Origin: Microcystis aeruginosa FD4
GTDB lineage: Bacteria > Cyanobacteriota > Cyanobacteriia > Cyanobacteriales > Microcystaceae
NCBI RefSeq assembly: GCF_009792235.1
Contig: NZ_CP046973.1
Coordinates: 3,534,001-3,598,000, forward strand
Reading direction: 5' to 3'
DNA length: 64,000 nt
The translations under genes and the position numbers were made by a program. The notes beneath the pieces are model-generated. The model searched no databases. It was not told where the DNA came from and saw only the letters and a list, made by a program, of their open reading frames with translations. Shown here one piece after another: positions 44,177 through 53,617 of this stretch (the first letter of the stretch is position 1; every line of letters begins with the position of its first letter).

Positions 44177-45766
44177 ATGAAACAGTTAGGATTTTTGTTA
44201 GGGACAGTTTTTCTTTTGGGGGGTTGTCATTCTCTGAATGCTATCCAAAATCGTCCCCAACCCTTGCCCCAAGATCAATATATGCAAGTCTATTTTAATT
44301 ATAATCAGTCCCAGGGTTCAAATTATACCGATCCCTATCGCCAAATTAATCGCCCAGGGGATAATTTAGAACAGGTTATTATTGATAATATCAACTCGGC
44401 AAAAAGTTCGATCGATCTAGCGGTGCAAGAGTTACGTTTACCCGCCATCGCTCAAGCTTTAGTTGCTCGTCAGCAACAGGGAATTAAAGTTAGGGTTATT
44501 CTCGAAAATATTTACAATCAACCTATTAATAGTTTAGCCAAAAACCAAGAACAATTAAGCGAACGAGAACAGGAACGCTATCAAAATCTTTTTGATTTAG
44601 TTGATCTAAATCGAGATGGTAAATTAAGTACAGAAGAAATCGCCCAAAGAGATGCAATTACTATCCTCAAAAAAGCTGGTATTCCCCTAATTGATGATAG
44701 TGCAGATCGCTCAAAAGGTAGCGGTTTAATGCACCATAAATTCATGGTTATTGATCATCACACTACTTTAATCAGTTCAGCTAACTATACCTTAAGTGAT
44801 ATTCATGGAGACTTTTCTAATCCCAAAACTGTCGGGAATGCCAATCACTTATTAGTAATTACTAATCCCCCACTAGCTAGAGTTTTTCAAAGAGAATTTA
44901 ATCTGATGTGGGGAAGGGAAGATCAACCTAAATTTGGCTTAGATAAACCCCACAGAAAACCGCAAAAAATTACTATCGGTAATAGTAGTCTAATGGTAAA
45001 ATTTTCCCCCGATTCTATCACTTATCCCTGGGTAATTACTAGCAATGGTCTGATCGGTGAAACTTTAAATAAAGCTGAAAAATCCGTGAATTTAGCCCTG
45101 TTTGTCTTGACGGAACAGCCTCTAGTTAATATTCTCGCCCAACGACATCAAAAAGGGATAGAAATTAAAGCGTTAATTGATCCTAGTTTTGCTTTCCGAT
45201 ACTATAGCGAAGGATTAGATTTATTAGGAGTTGCTCTCAGTAATAAATGTCGTTATGAACCAGATAATCAGCCTTGGCAAAACCCAATTAATACCCTAGG
45301 AGTTCCCGCTCTAGCGGCGGGAGATAAATTACACCATAAATTCGGTTTAATCGATGATAAAATTGTGATTACTGGTTCTCATAATTGGTCAGCAGCTGCT
45401 AACCATCAAAACGATGAAGCTTTAGTTATTATCGATAATCCCACCGTTGCCGCTCATTTCGATCGAGAATTTCAATATCTTTACCGTACCGCTAAATTAG
45501 GACTGCCGGAAACTATTAAAAATCGGATCGAACAGGATAGAAAAAACTGCCCCCAATCTGTAACAATTAAAAGCGATCGCTTAATTAATTTAAACACTGC
45601 CACAAAAGAAGAATTAGATACTTTACCCGGTATCAGTGGCAAATTAGCCGAAAAAATTATCGCAGCCCGGCAAGAAAAACCCTTTACTTCCCTAGAAGAT
45701 TTGGATAGAGTATCGGGAATCGGTAAGGGAAAAATTAACAAGATCAAAGGCAAAGTTAGCTGGTGA
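44177..45766 (+). CDS. Lipoprotein with two PLD domains, an EF-hand and a C-terminal helix-hairpin-helix pair
   Basis: From ATG 44177 the protein (529 residues) begins with a lipoprotein signal and lipobox LLGGC (Cys17). ATG 44126, with AGGA upstream, would add 17 basic residues and is also possible. Two phospholipase D motifs are present: MHHKFMVIDHHTTLISSAN and LHHKFGLIDDKIVITGSHN. Between the first-domain halves lies an EF-hand loop DLNRDGKLSTEE. The C-terminus is ComEA-like HhH (NLNTATKEELDTLPGISGKL). PLD-family nucleases cut DNA or lipid; HhH binds DNA. An extracytoplasmic, calcium-responsive nuclease is a fair inference. Confidence 0.85.
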   Translation: MKQLGFLLGTVFLLGGCHSLNAIQNRPQPLPQDQYMQVYFNYNQSQGSNYTDPYRQINRPGDNLEQVIIDNINSAKSSIDLAVQELRLPAIAQALVARQQQGIKVRVILENIYNQPINSLAKNQEQLSEREQERYQNLFDLVDLNRDGKLSTEEIAQRDAITILKKAGIPLIDDSADRSKGSGLMHHKFMVIDHHTTLISSANYTLSDIHGDFSNPKTVGNANHLLVITNPPLARVFQREFNLMWGREDQPKFGLDKPHRKPQKITIGNSSLMVKFSPDSITYPWVITSNGLIGETLNKAEKSVNLALFVLTEQPLVNILAQRHQKGIEIKALIDPSFAFRYYSEGLDLLGVALSNKCRYEPDNQPWQNPINTLGVPALAAGDKLHHKFGLIDDKIVITGSHNWSAAANHQNDEALVIIDNPTVAAHFDREFQYLYRTAKLGLPETIKNRIEQDRKNCPQSVTIKSDRLINLNTATKEELDTLPGISGKLAEKIIAARQEKPFTSLEDLDRVSGIGKGKINKIKGKVSW

Positions 45767-45827
45767 TCATTGCTTCGTCTGTATTTTCTTCCACAGACAA
45801 AAACTAGCAATTTTCCCTCCACAGGGA

Positions 45828-46142
45828 CTATTTTAACGGTTCGGGAATACTATCGGAAGGAGCTTCAAACTGTCCGGTAATAACGTATTCTAGACGCAAT
45901 TTTAGCCAAGTAATAAACTGTTGGTTGAGCGAAACAATCGCCGCTGCTGGTTGGGGAGTTTTCTTTTTGATATCGGCAAAAGCGGGAGTATCTAAAAAAG
46001 CTGGATTGGCAATTAACCAAAAATCAATTTCTTGACCTTTTTCTTGATAATTCCTGATTCTTTCCTTCAAAACTTCCTTTTCGATCGCTTCTTCTTCTAA
46101 AAACTTTTGACTGGCTACCAAATAATAATAAGTTGTCATCAT
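45828..46142 (-). CDS. MgPME-cyclase complex family protein
   Basis: A 104-residue protein (MMTTYYYLVASQKFLEEEAI) matching the small cyanobacterial/plastid family (DUF2488) reported with the aerobic Mg-protoporphyrin IX monomethylester cyclase, a chlorophyll-synthesis step. The conserved central DFWLIANPAFLD and the C-terminal INxQFITWLKLRLEYVITG-like block are seen. Second ATG three bases later is equally usable. A role in chlorophyll synthesis is by family, not by context. Confidence 0.75.
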   Translation of the reverse strand: MMTTYYYLVASQKFLEEEAIEKEVLKERIRNYQEKGQEIDFWLIANPAFLDTPAFADIKKKTPQPAAAIVSLNQQFITWLKLRLEYVITGQFEAPSDSIPEPLK

Positions 46143-46197
46143 CTTTCCTTTAATTTTTCACTGTAATTGTTCCCTAGTCAGGAGATTAGCTGATAGC

Positions 46198-46920
46198 CTA
46201 CAATTGCCCACGCATAGCCAATTTCATTTCCCTAACAGCCCGTTCTAACCCGACCAAAACCGCACGACTGATAATTGTGTGACCAATGTTCAATTCTTCC
46301 ATATTGGGCAAACAGGCGACGGCATAAACATTCCAATAGGTCAAACCGTGACCAGCATTCACCCGCAAACCGAGAGAGGAAGCGTATTCACAACCTTCTT
46401 TAAGAATTGTTAATTCTGCTTGACAATCGCTCTCCTGTTGTGCTTCGGCGTATTGACCGGTATGGAGTTCAATAAATTTCGCCCCCGTATTAGCTGCCGC
46501 TTGAATTTGGGCAAAATCGGCATCAATAAACCAACTAACGGGGATATTAGCCGATTGCAGGCGCTCGACAACCCGACAAAAACGGTCAAAATTGCCCAGC
46601 ATATCGATCCCCCCTTCCGTGGTCACTTCCTCGCGTTTTTCGGGGACAAGGGTGACATAATCGGGTCTAATATCGAGAGCAATGGCGATCATTTCCTCCG
46701 TTGGGGCCATTTCCAGATTCAGATGAGTCCGCACCGTTTGCCGGAGGAGCCGCACATCGCGATCTTGGATATGACGACGATCCTCGCGCAAGTGAACGGT
46801 AATGCCATCAGCACCGCCGATTTCAGCCATAACTGCCGCCGCCACGGGATCCGGTTCCACGGTCTGACGCGCTTGGCGAATTGTGGCCACATGGTCGATA
46901 TTGACACCCAAAGTCAGCAA
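46198..46920 (-). CDS. pdxJ: Pyridoxine 5'-phosphate synthase
   Basis: Start set at TTG 46920 (MLTLGVNIDHVATIRQAR), with GGAGG 7 bases upstream. This gives 240 residues, the normal PdxJ length; the longer frame to 46956 adds a non-conserved leader. Motifs GVNIDHVATIRQARQ, ITVHLREDRRHIQDRDV and RVNAGHGLTYWNV are diagnostic. The enzyme joins 1-deoxy-xylulose 5-phosphate and 3-amino-2-oxopropyl phosphate to make vitamin B6. Nothing odd. Confidence 0.95.
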   Translation of the reverse strand: MLTLGVNIDHVATIRQARQTVEPDPVAAAVMAEIGGADGITVHLREDRRHIQDRDVRLLRQTVRTHLNLEMAPTEEMIAIALDIRPDYVTLVPEKREEVTTEGGIDMLGNFDRFCRVVERLQSANIPVSWFIDADFAQIQAAANTGAKFIELHTGQYAEAQQESDCQAELTILKEGCEYASSLGLRVNAGHGLTYWNVYAVACLPNMEELNIGHTIISRAVLVGLERAVREMKLAMRGQL

Positions 46921-46979
46921 AGTTGAACCTCCTTGTTTGTTAGTCCAACTTTCCATCTTACCATTGCGGTCAAAAGCGA

Positions 46980-47324
46980 TTACATACTGGAGATATTTAA
47001 ACCCATGGTCAGTTCTTCCATTTTGCTGCGCATGGTTTCCGTGGAGGCACTATAGGCGGCCTTCATGGCTTCTAGAATAGACCCAGCCACAATCTCCAGA
47101 TCTTGGGAGAGAAGAGAAGGGTCGATTTCAATACCCAGGGGTTCTTGGTTGCCACTGAGATAGACTGTCACCAAGCCATTTTCACTCTGGCCTGGAATTT
47201 CCATAGTTTCCAGTTCTTCTTGCAGAACTTTAGCCCCTTGTTGCACCTGTTGCGCTTTTTGGAAAGCTTCTTGTAGTTCTTTAATCTTACCGAGACCGAA
47301 TCCGAATCCTTGTCCTTGTGCCAT
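46980..47324 (-). CDS. Nucleoid-associated protein, YbaB/EbfC family
   Basis: A 114-residue protein from ATG 47324 (MAQGQGFGFGLGKIKELQEAFQKAQQVQQ). The helical N-terminus, then central LVTVYLSGNQEPLGIEIDPSLL and C-terminal helix (GSILEAMKAAYSASTETMRSKMEELT) are typical of the dimeric DNA-binding YbaB family. It is the gene upstream of pdxJ on the same strand, 59 bases away, and may be co-transcribed. Confidence 0.92.
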   Translation of the reverse strand: MAQGQGFGFGLGKIKELQEAFQKAQQVQQGAKVLQEELETMEIPGQSENGLVTVYLSGNQEPLGIEIDPSLLSQDLEIVAGSILEAMKAAYSASTETMRSKMEELTMGLNISSM

Positions 47325-47425
47325 GATGTTTTTTTTGTTTAAGGGGTCACTCAAGGTTTTTATTGTACTGCTTAAGGTGAACTCGGATCAATTTTTTGCC
47401 CTCAAATGGCAAAAAGTGATTAATA

Positions 47426-47607
47426 GACCTCCTGCAAAAGTAAGTTATCGAGGCGCTATCGAGTCAAAATATCTAGAAGCTCCGATAAATTGGACATAAT
47501 CTCAGGTTTTATGGATAGGATAGTTGTCTCTTGTCTTTTTTCTACTCCTGTCTCGGAGTCGACCGTCTCCTTACCTAACGGAAGATTTTTGATTTTTGCA
47601 GGAGAGC
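47426..47607. mobile_element. MITE related to the IS at 5127-6342 (182 bp)
   Basis: Flanked by TA (47424-47425 and 47608-47609). The left end is GACCTCCTGCAAAAG and the right end in reverse complement is GCTCTCCTGCAAAAATC. The 3' part (CTCCTGTCTCGGAGTC ... AACGGAAGATTTTTGATTTT) is closely shared with the element at 49041-49197. The rest of the 450-base gap before the next gene holds no gene. Confidence 0.7.
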
Positions 47608-47774
47608 TAATGACAACGTTGACTTTCTGACTGGGTTAAGGTTTGCGGGAACTTGTTCTCTCTTAATCCGTCACGGGATGGTCAGAAAGAGAAATCCGAA
47701 AAATTATCCTAACCACTCAGTCGTTTACCCCACGCCATAATAGAATTGTTGCTTTGACGAGGAGAATAGCAATT

Positions 47775-48971
47775 TTGAACGCCAAAAAAACGGGAATTTT
47801 CTTGACAATTGCCCTAAGTTGTGCTTTAGCGGGGCAAGCGGCGATCGCTAATAGTTCCCCTTTGGAGGGGACTCGATGGAAACTAAGGGGATGGACAGCC
47901 GGAAGTTTGGTCAAAGAAACGGAAATTACTGCCGCTTTCCAGAAAAATATCCTCAGTGGTTCGGCCGGATGCAACCAGTATAATACCGGCTATCAAGTCA
48001 ATAATGACACGCTCAAGGTTAACCAAGCGATCGCTACTACCAAAAAAGCTTGTCCGGAACCGCAGATGAAACAAGAAAATCAATATCTCGCTGCCCTGCA
48101 AGGAGTGGAACAATTCCAAGTGACAGCTAAAGGCGATTTACAATTATTTTATCGTACTCCCGAAGGTTTAGGAATCCTCACTTTTACCCCCGCACCGACC
48201 ACCACGCGCACGGAAAAGACAATTTATATCAATTCTAGGAAACAACCCTGTAGCCAAGGCACAACCAAAGACTGTTTACAGATGCGAGAAAAACCAGAGG
48301 AAAACTGGCGATTGTTCGCTAATACTATCGAGGGATTTGATTATAAACCTGGATTTTTATATCAAATTAAAGTTAGCATTGAAACCGTATCCAATCCAGC
48401 TACTAATCAAAATTTGGAAACATGGAAGCTATTAGAAGTTATTAGCCAAACCCCAGAAAAAGAGACTCCGCGATCTTGGTTTGATCGACCGTTAACTAAT
48501 TGGAATAAAGCCAAGTCTCCTATACCCAAATCTCCCGTTAAAACCGTGATCGATAACCAGTGTCGTGAACAGGTTCGTCCGGCAATTACTGCCAATGATC
48601 AAGCTCTTAATAAAGCAGGATGGTTACTGTACGGGGCCGTGCAAACCTATGGGAAAACTAGCGTTATTTCGGCCATGAGTGGAGTGGATGGAATGTGCCG
48701 ACCGATGGGTTATCAAGACTTTGTTTTTGTCGATGGTAAATTCGCTGGCACTCTTTCCCCGCGACCGATGGATTCCCGCACTGATGGTGCATCTCAGAGA
48801 ATTGTTTTACAAAATAGCGATCGAATTATTGTGGTTTTTAATCGCTATAAAGACACGGATCCTCTCTGTTGTCCTTCCCAATTAAGTCGCGTTATCTATC
48901 AAATCGAAACAGTCAACGGATTGCCAGTTGTTGTTCCCAAAGAAGCGGAAACAGAAGCAGTAAGAAACTAA
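47775..48971 (+). CDS. META/DUF4377/LppP-LprE-domain exported protein
   Basis: Start at TTG 47775, with GAGGAG about 10 bases upstream (398 residues). A signal peptide (KKTGIFLTIALSCALAGQAAIA) is followed by a META/HslJ-like domain (LEGTRWKLRGW ... SGSAGCNQYNTGYQV), then a DUF4377-like part (TIYINSRKQPC ... GFLYQIKVSIE) and a C-terminal domain (VIYQIETVNGLP end) like the LppP/LprE lipoprotein family. These domains occur in heat-shock and envelope-stress proteins. The molecular role is unknown. TTATCAG units follow the stop. Confidence 0.72.
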   Translation: MNAKKTGIFLTIALSCALAGQAAIANSSPLEGTRWKLRGWTAGSLVKETEITAAFQKNILSGSAGCNQYNTGYQVNNDTLKVNQAIATTKKACPEPQMKQENQYLAALQGVEQFQVTAKGDLQLFYRTPEGLGILTFTPAPTTTRTEKTIYINSRKQPCSQGTTKDCLQMREKPEENWRLFANTIEGFDYKPGFLYQIKVSIETVSNPATNQNLETWKLLEVISQTPEKETPRSWFDRPLTNWNKAKSPIPKSPVKTVIDNQCREQVRPAITANDQALNKAGWLLYGAVQTYGKTSVISAMSGVDGMCRPMGYQDFVFVDGKFAGTLSPRPMDSRTDGASQRIVLQNSDRIIVVFNRYKDTDPLCCPSQLSRVIYQIETVNGLPVVVPKEAETEAVRN

Positions 48972-49040
48972 TTCAGTTATCAGTTATCAGTGAGATAGGG
49001 AGAAAAATACTGGCAGCTAATAGCTTCCTTTTTTATTATA

Positions 49041-49197
49041 TCTCCCGCAAAAGTGAGTTTTTAATCGCATTTTCCAGAAAAAGATCGCTTTTCTACTGCT
49101 AGGAAATAATCTATTTCTTTCTGCTTCTCCTGACTCGGAGAATACTGGTTCGGAGACTCCTCACTTAACGGAAGATTTTTGATTTATGCAGCAGGTT
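49041..49197. mobile_element. Third MITE of the CTCYTGCA family (157 bp)
   Basis: TA-flanked (49039-49040 and 49198-49199). The left end TCTCCCGCAAAAGTGAG is degenerate; the right end GATTTATGCAGCAGGTT matches the family. The 3' half is shared with 47426-47607. It sits between the stop of the META protein and the stop of the next gene. Confidence 0.65.
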
Positions 49198-49203
49198 TAG
49201 TGA

Positions 49204-49980
49204 TTAGGCACTGATACTAGATAAGTAGTTATAGAATTCTAATAACTCCTCATTAGTTAGTAGTAAACGGGACTTTTTGCCATAGGTAGAAATCAGGTAT
49301 TCCCGACCTTTTTCTGTAGTCCAAGCTAATCGTTTCATCTCCACATCAATTTTAGTTTTAAGCACTGAATAATCGATTTCTTCGGGAATAACAACAACTG
49401 GTGCCGGTGCCGGTGTTTCTTCTTCAGTTAAACTCGCTTCTTCTGGCAATTCTGATAATAAGGAGTAATTATCGGTTTCCATTTCTAATAATAAAGGCTC
49501 TGGTTCTGGTAAAGGAATATCCTTAACTTGGGGTAATTCTGGTTCAATTTTAGCCGGGGGAATATCCTTAACTTGAGGTAATTCCGGTTCAATTTTGGCT
49601 GGGGGAATATCCTTAACTTGAGGTAATTCCGGCTCAATTTTAGCTTCAGGACGAGGTATTTCAGTGACTTTAGCCGTTTTGGTCGATTTTTTGGCACTAG
49701 CGACGGGTTTAGGTAAATCTTCCGGTAGAGAAATATTATTGGGGCTGATTTTTTCCACAAGCTGGAGATCGGGGGTGCTTTCAGCCTCTAAAAGCAGTAA
49801 AGCCCGTTCTCTGGCTCTATCTTCGGCGATTTCCACCGTATCTGCCGCAGCTAAACCTGTAACGACCGTTTTTCCCTCAATTTCGACGATCGCTTTCACA
49901 ATATACTTGCCGTGATCGATTTGAACTAACTCACTAATCAGGGCAACTTGGGGGTAACGTTGGCGTAACTTTTGCAACAT
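49204..49980 (-). CDS. Unknown protein with dsRBD-like N-terminus and Pro/Glu repeats
   Basis: A 258-residue protein from ATG 49980. Residues 1-65 (LRQRYPQVALISELVQIDHGKYIVKAI to ARERALLLLEAE) look like a small alpha-beta domain of the double-stranded-RNA-binding type. About residues 105-155 contain three copies of a 15-residue unit PELPQVKDIPPAKIE. The C-terminal about 60 residues (SVLKTKIDVEMKRLAWTTEKGREYLISTYGKKSR) are compact and predicted helical. The domain calls are by eye. The three 45-base units are nearly the same in DNA, so copy number may vary. Confidence 0.6.
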   Translation of the reverse strand: MLQKLRQRYPQVALISELVQIDHGKYIVKAIVEIEGKTVVTGLAAADTVEIAEDRARERALLLLEAESTPDLQLVEKISPNNISLPEDLPKPVASAKKSTKTAKVTEIPRPEAKIEPELPQVKDIPPAKIEPELPQVKDIPPAKIEPELPQVKDIPLPEPEPLLLEMETDNYSLLSELPEEASLTEEETPAPAPVVVIPEEIDYSVLKTKIDVEMKRLAWTTEKGREYLISTYGKKSRLLLTNEELLEFYNYLSSISA

Positions 49981-50402
49981 GGTGACTTTTTCGAGTTCTT
50001 TTGTACTTATATTAGAATACTCTATCGCAATTCTGGAAAAATGTAGCAAGTTCTTGCTACGATTAAAGGTTAGATAAAATTTTCAGTTCTAGGATTAGCC
50101 TTGCCCACAGTAACAAGATTCTACTAGGCTGAAGCTTCTGCCAGAAAGACTAGCGATCGCCAAAAAGTTTGCCGGTGTTCGCTATTGGTTTATCCTAAGG
50201 AAGGATTCGATAATTCTCTTCGGTAGGTTCGGGTGTTCGATGCTTGCTCAGTTTACCTTCACTGTCACCACCAGCGATCGCAATTACCCCGACAGAGATA
50301 ATCTCTGGAGTCAATGGTTTAAATCAATCTTCTCATTATTAAGTATTTAAACTTAATTATTCACGATTCCGTCAGTGTCTTGTAAGTAAGGATTATTGTT
50401 AG
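49981..50402. other. Intergenic region, no gene seen
   Basis: A 420-base gap between divergent genes. It holds a small hairpin (GTAGCAAGTTCTTGCTAC, 50043-50060), scattered GCGATCGC sites and no convincing reading frame. It must carry the promoters of both neighbours. Confidence 0.6.
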
Positions 50403-52655
50403 ATGGACTTCTCGATCGCCACACTCCTCTCTCATCTTAGTGATGATAAATTAGCTACGGGTAAAATTCTCGAAAAAAAACTGGGCTGCGAAGACGATCC
50501 CGAAAGCTGCGAAAAATTGCAAGTGATTCTCGATGCTTTAGAACGTCTGGGAATGGTTGTCAAAGAACGCGGGCGCTATCGTCGTGTGATCGAGGAAAAT
50601 GTCGTAGAAGCAAAGCTGCGCTGTTCCAGTAAAGAATTTTGCTTTGCTATCCAAGATAGCGAAGATGCTGATGACATCTACGTCTCGAAAAATCATCTCA
50701 GTAACGCTTGGAATGGCGATCGAGTTTTAGTCAAAATCATCCGCGAGGGAACCCGTCGTCGTTCCCCAGAGGGAGAGGTGAGATTAATTCTCGAACGAGC
50801 TAACCCTTCGCTTCTAGCGCAAGTAAAACAGGAAAATGAGCAGTTTGTGGCGGTTCCCCTCGATGATCGCCTGAAATTTACGCTTAATCTCCTCGAAAAT
50901 GGTCAAAATCTCCAAGAAAATATCGATTACCTCGTTCATGTTTCCGTCCTCCGTTATCCCCTAGGGGAAATGCCTCCCATCGGTAAAGTTACTCGCATTC
51001 TCGGTTCCACGGCCGAGGCCGCTGCCGACACGGATATCGTCTCCTGTAAACACGATCTACCCCATAATTTTCCGCCGGAAGCCCTCGAAATTGCTGATAA
51101 TTTAGCGGATTTCTTCGATAGTGGCGAAAAAGAACAACTGCGAGATTTAACCCCACTCTTCACCTTTACCATCGAAGATGACAACCCCCTGGATTATCCC
51201 CCAATCATTGAAAATGCCTTTTCTTTAGAGAAAATCAACCAAAATCGCTGGCGAGTCGCCATTCATATCAGCGATGTAGTCCGTTACATTGAACGGGGGG
51301 GATTATTGGATAAAGTCGCCAAAAAACGGGGAACAGCCGTCTATTTAGGCGAAAAAGTGCTGCCATTAGTCCCGGCTGCCGTTACCAGTCGTTGTTCCCT
51401 GTCACCGCAAGAACAGCGCCCCGCTATTTCGATCCTCGTCACCCTCGATGACAAGGGGGAGCTAGTGGAGTACGAAATCACCCGCAGCCTCATCCAAGTG
51501 GATCAACATTTTACCTATCAACAGGTGCGCGATCTGCTCAGTGAAGAAGATAGCGAAGCTGCCCCCACCGATACCGTTGAAACCCTGAAAGATTTATTTT
51601 TTAGCGTTTGCCCCACCCTAAAATCCCAACGTCTGCAGCGGGGTAGTTTTGATATTCAATTAGACAAAATCTCTCCCTACAAAGACGAAGGACGGGGGGG
51701 GACTGTTCTCGCTTCTAATAATTTACCGGCCCGTTCTTTACTGACAGAAGTGGCAATTTTAGCCGGCAAAGTCGTCGCTGAACATTTGCAAGCTTTACAC
51801 TTACCCTGTATCTACTGTGGACAATCGGAACCGGATTGGGATGAATTGGAGGATTTACTCAAATTAGCCAATAATTTAGGGGCAGAATTAAATTTAACTG
51901 CCGAGGAGGAGATTAAACCCAATGACTATCAAAATCTCACCCGCATTTTTTCCGCTTCCACATCGGTGAAAGTCCTCAATTATCTCCTGCAAGAAACTCT
52001 CAAATTGGTTAGATATAGCAGCCATCCTTTACCCCATTTTGGTTTGGCCTATCCTGGCAATTATACCCACTGTCTATCACCTCTGCAAAGATATGCCGAT
52101 CTTTGGGTACAACGGGTGTTAAAAATCCTATTAACAGAGGGGAAAGATCGCCGCAGCAAAATCGTCAAAGTCGGGGTTAATTTGGGCAGTAATAGCTGTC
52201 ATGGACAGATTAATTGGAATATTCTACCAAGTCAAATTCAGGAGGAGTTAGAAGAAGAAAGCCACCTAATTGTTTCCCATCTCAATGATCGCTCAAAAAT
52301 TGCTGAAGATGCGGAAAAAGACCTAGAAGGATTGAAAAAAGCCGAGAAAATGAAAGAAAGAATGGGTCAAGTTTTTCGCGGCTTAATTACCGGTGTACAA
52401 TCCTATGGTTTCTTCGTGGAAATTTCCGATTTATTAGTGGAAGGGTTGGTTCATGTTTCTTCTCTCAAGGATGATTGGTACGAATATCGCGCCCGTCATA
52501 GCTGTTTGGTAGGACGGAAAAATCGCGTTGCCTATCGTCTCGGTGATGAGGTAGAAGTGGAAGTAAAAGATGTAGACTATTATCGTCAGCAAATCGATCT
52601 AGTTACGGTTAGCGGTGGCAGTTCAGCAAGTTATGACGACTTAGAAGAAGATTAA
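50403..52655 (+). CDS. rnr: Ribonuclease R/II family exoribonuclease
   Basis: A 750-residue RNB-family 3'-5' exoribonuclease. After an N-terminal winged-helix/CSD-like part comes the RNB domain: HISDVVRYIERGGLLDKVAKKRGTAVYL and LSPQEQRPAISILV carry the catalytic Asp cluster, and LAYPGNYTHCLSPLQRYADLWVQR is the C-terminal RNB motif. A C-terminal S1 domain (about 655-735, VFRGLITGVQSYGFFVEI) binds RNA. Cyanobacteria have one such essential RNase R/II-type enzyme. A DUF3153 gene begins two bases after the stop. Confidence 0.92.
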   Translation: MDFSIATLLSHLSDDKLATGKILEKKLGCEDDPESCEKLQVILDALERLGMVVKERGRYRRVIEENVVEAKLRCSSKEFCFAIQDSEDADDIYVSKNHLSNAWNGDRVLVKIIREGTRRRSPEGEVRLILERANPSLLAQVKQENEQFVAVPLDDRLKFTLNLLENGQNLQENIDYLVHVSVLRYPLGEMPPIGKVTRILGSTAEAAADTDIVSCKHDLPHNFPPEALEIADNLADFFDSGEKEQLRDLTPLFTFTIEDDNPLDYPPIIENAFSLEKINQNRWRVAIHISDVVRYIERGGLLDKVAKKRGTAVYLGEKVLPLVPAAVTSRCSLSPQEQRPAISILVTLDDKGELVEYEITRSLIQVDQHFTYQQVRDLLSEEDSEAAPTDTVETLKDLFFSVCPTLKSQRLQRGSFDIQLDKISPYKDEGRGGTVLASNNLPARSLLTEVAILAGKVVAEHLQALHLPCIYCGQSEPDWDELEDLLKLANNLGAELNLTAEEEIKPNDYQNLTRIFSASTSVKVLNYLLQETLKLVRYSSHPLPHFGLAYPGNYTHCLSPLQRYADLWVQRVLKILLTEGKDRRSKIVKVGVNLGSNSCHGQINWNILPSQIQEELEEESHLIVSHLNDRSKIAEDAEKDLEGLKKAEKMKERMGQVFRGLITGVQSYGFFVEISDLLVEGLVHVSSLKDDWYEYRARHSCLVGRKNRVAYRLGDEVEVEVKDVDYYRQQIDLVTVSGGSSASYDDLEED

Positions 52656-52657
52656 TT

Positions 52658-53440
52658 ATGAATCAACCAACCACCGAAAAAATCGGGAAAAACCGCTTTA
52701 TTCTGCCCTTTTTATGCGGTCTTTTTCTCTTTTTAACTGGCTGTGTCCGTTACGATGTGGGCATTAATTTTCCCCACCAACACCACGGGGAAATTATTCA
52801 ACATATCACCCTCGGACAACGTTTAACCAGTCTCAGTCAAACCGAAGCCACTAAATGGTTAAATAGTATCGAACAGAGGGCAAAATTACTTAAGGGTAAA
52901 ACCGCTCATATTTCCGAACGAGAAATAATTGTCACTATTCCCTTTAGTAATAGTCAGGAATTAGAGGAAAAATTCAATCAATTTTTTGATCCTAGTTCTT
53001 CCTTTAAAATCAAAAATTCCGCTGATACCGATGATCTCAAGTTACTACAACTGGATTCAAAACTGGCAGTTACAGAACGAGATTGGTTCTTTTTGAGCCA
53101 GAAAAACTTAAAGTTAACCGTTGATCTGCGGGCTTTAGGTGTACTTTCTGAACAGGGAAATATTATCGTTAGCCCCGGTTCTTTAGTCGCTATCGACTTC
53201 GCTTTAAAGACTCCCTTAGCTGGTCAAAATATTGAAGATGACTCAGGATTAAATCCCCCGGTAGAACAAGTTGATGAGCAGTTAATTTGGCATTTAAAAC
53301 CAGGAGAAATTAACACCATTGCGGCAGCTTTTTGGGTTCCTAACTATTTAGGTATCGGCACAATAGTTATTGTTTTAATAACAGGTTTTGCCTATTACTT
53401 GAAATATAAACGCTTGCCCGGTGTATCCCCATCGACTTAA
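52658..53440 (+). CDS. DUF3153 lipoprotein/membrane protein
   Basis: A 260-residue protein with signal FILPFLCGLFLFLTGCVRYD (lipobox LTGC) and a C-terminal membrane helix (YLGIGTIVIVLITGFAYYLKY). The stretch between (INFPHQHHGEIIQHITLGQRL and the late DEQLIWHLKPGEINTIAAAFWVPN) matches the DUF3153 family of cyanobacteria, which may be exposed in the periplasm or thylakoid lumen. Function is unknown. It is coupled to the RNase R gene by a two-base gap. Confidence 0.8.
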   Translation: MNQPTTEKIGKNRFILPFLCGLFLFLTGCVRYDVGINFPHQHHGEIIQHITLGQRLTSLSQTEATKWLNSIEQRAKLLKGKTAHISEREIIVTIPFSNSQELEEKFNQFFDPSSSFKIKNSADTDDLKLLQLDSKLAVTERDWFFLSQKNLKLTVDLRALGVLSEQGNIIVSPGSLVAIDFALKTPLAGQNIEDDSGLNPPVEQVDEQLIWHLKPGEINTIAAAFWVPNYLGIGTIVIVLITGFAYYLKYKRLPGVSPST

Positions 53441-53617
53441 ATTGAGAGGGCAACTATTGACCAAAATTTAATGATCAATGAGGGAAAAATTAGCCAACTC
53501 TAAAACTGATCTAAAAATTAGCCCGCAATAGGGAAAATTTTGGCTAGGATCAAACCATAGTCAAAATTGAGACTAGACGAGTTTCCCTTTTTTACTTTAT
53601 TACTGGCAATTACAGTT

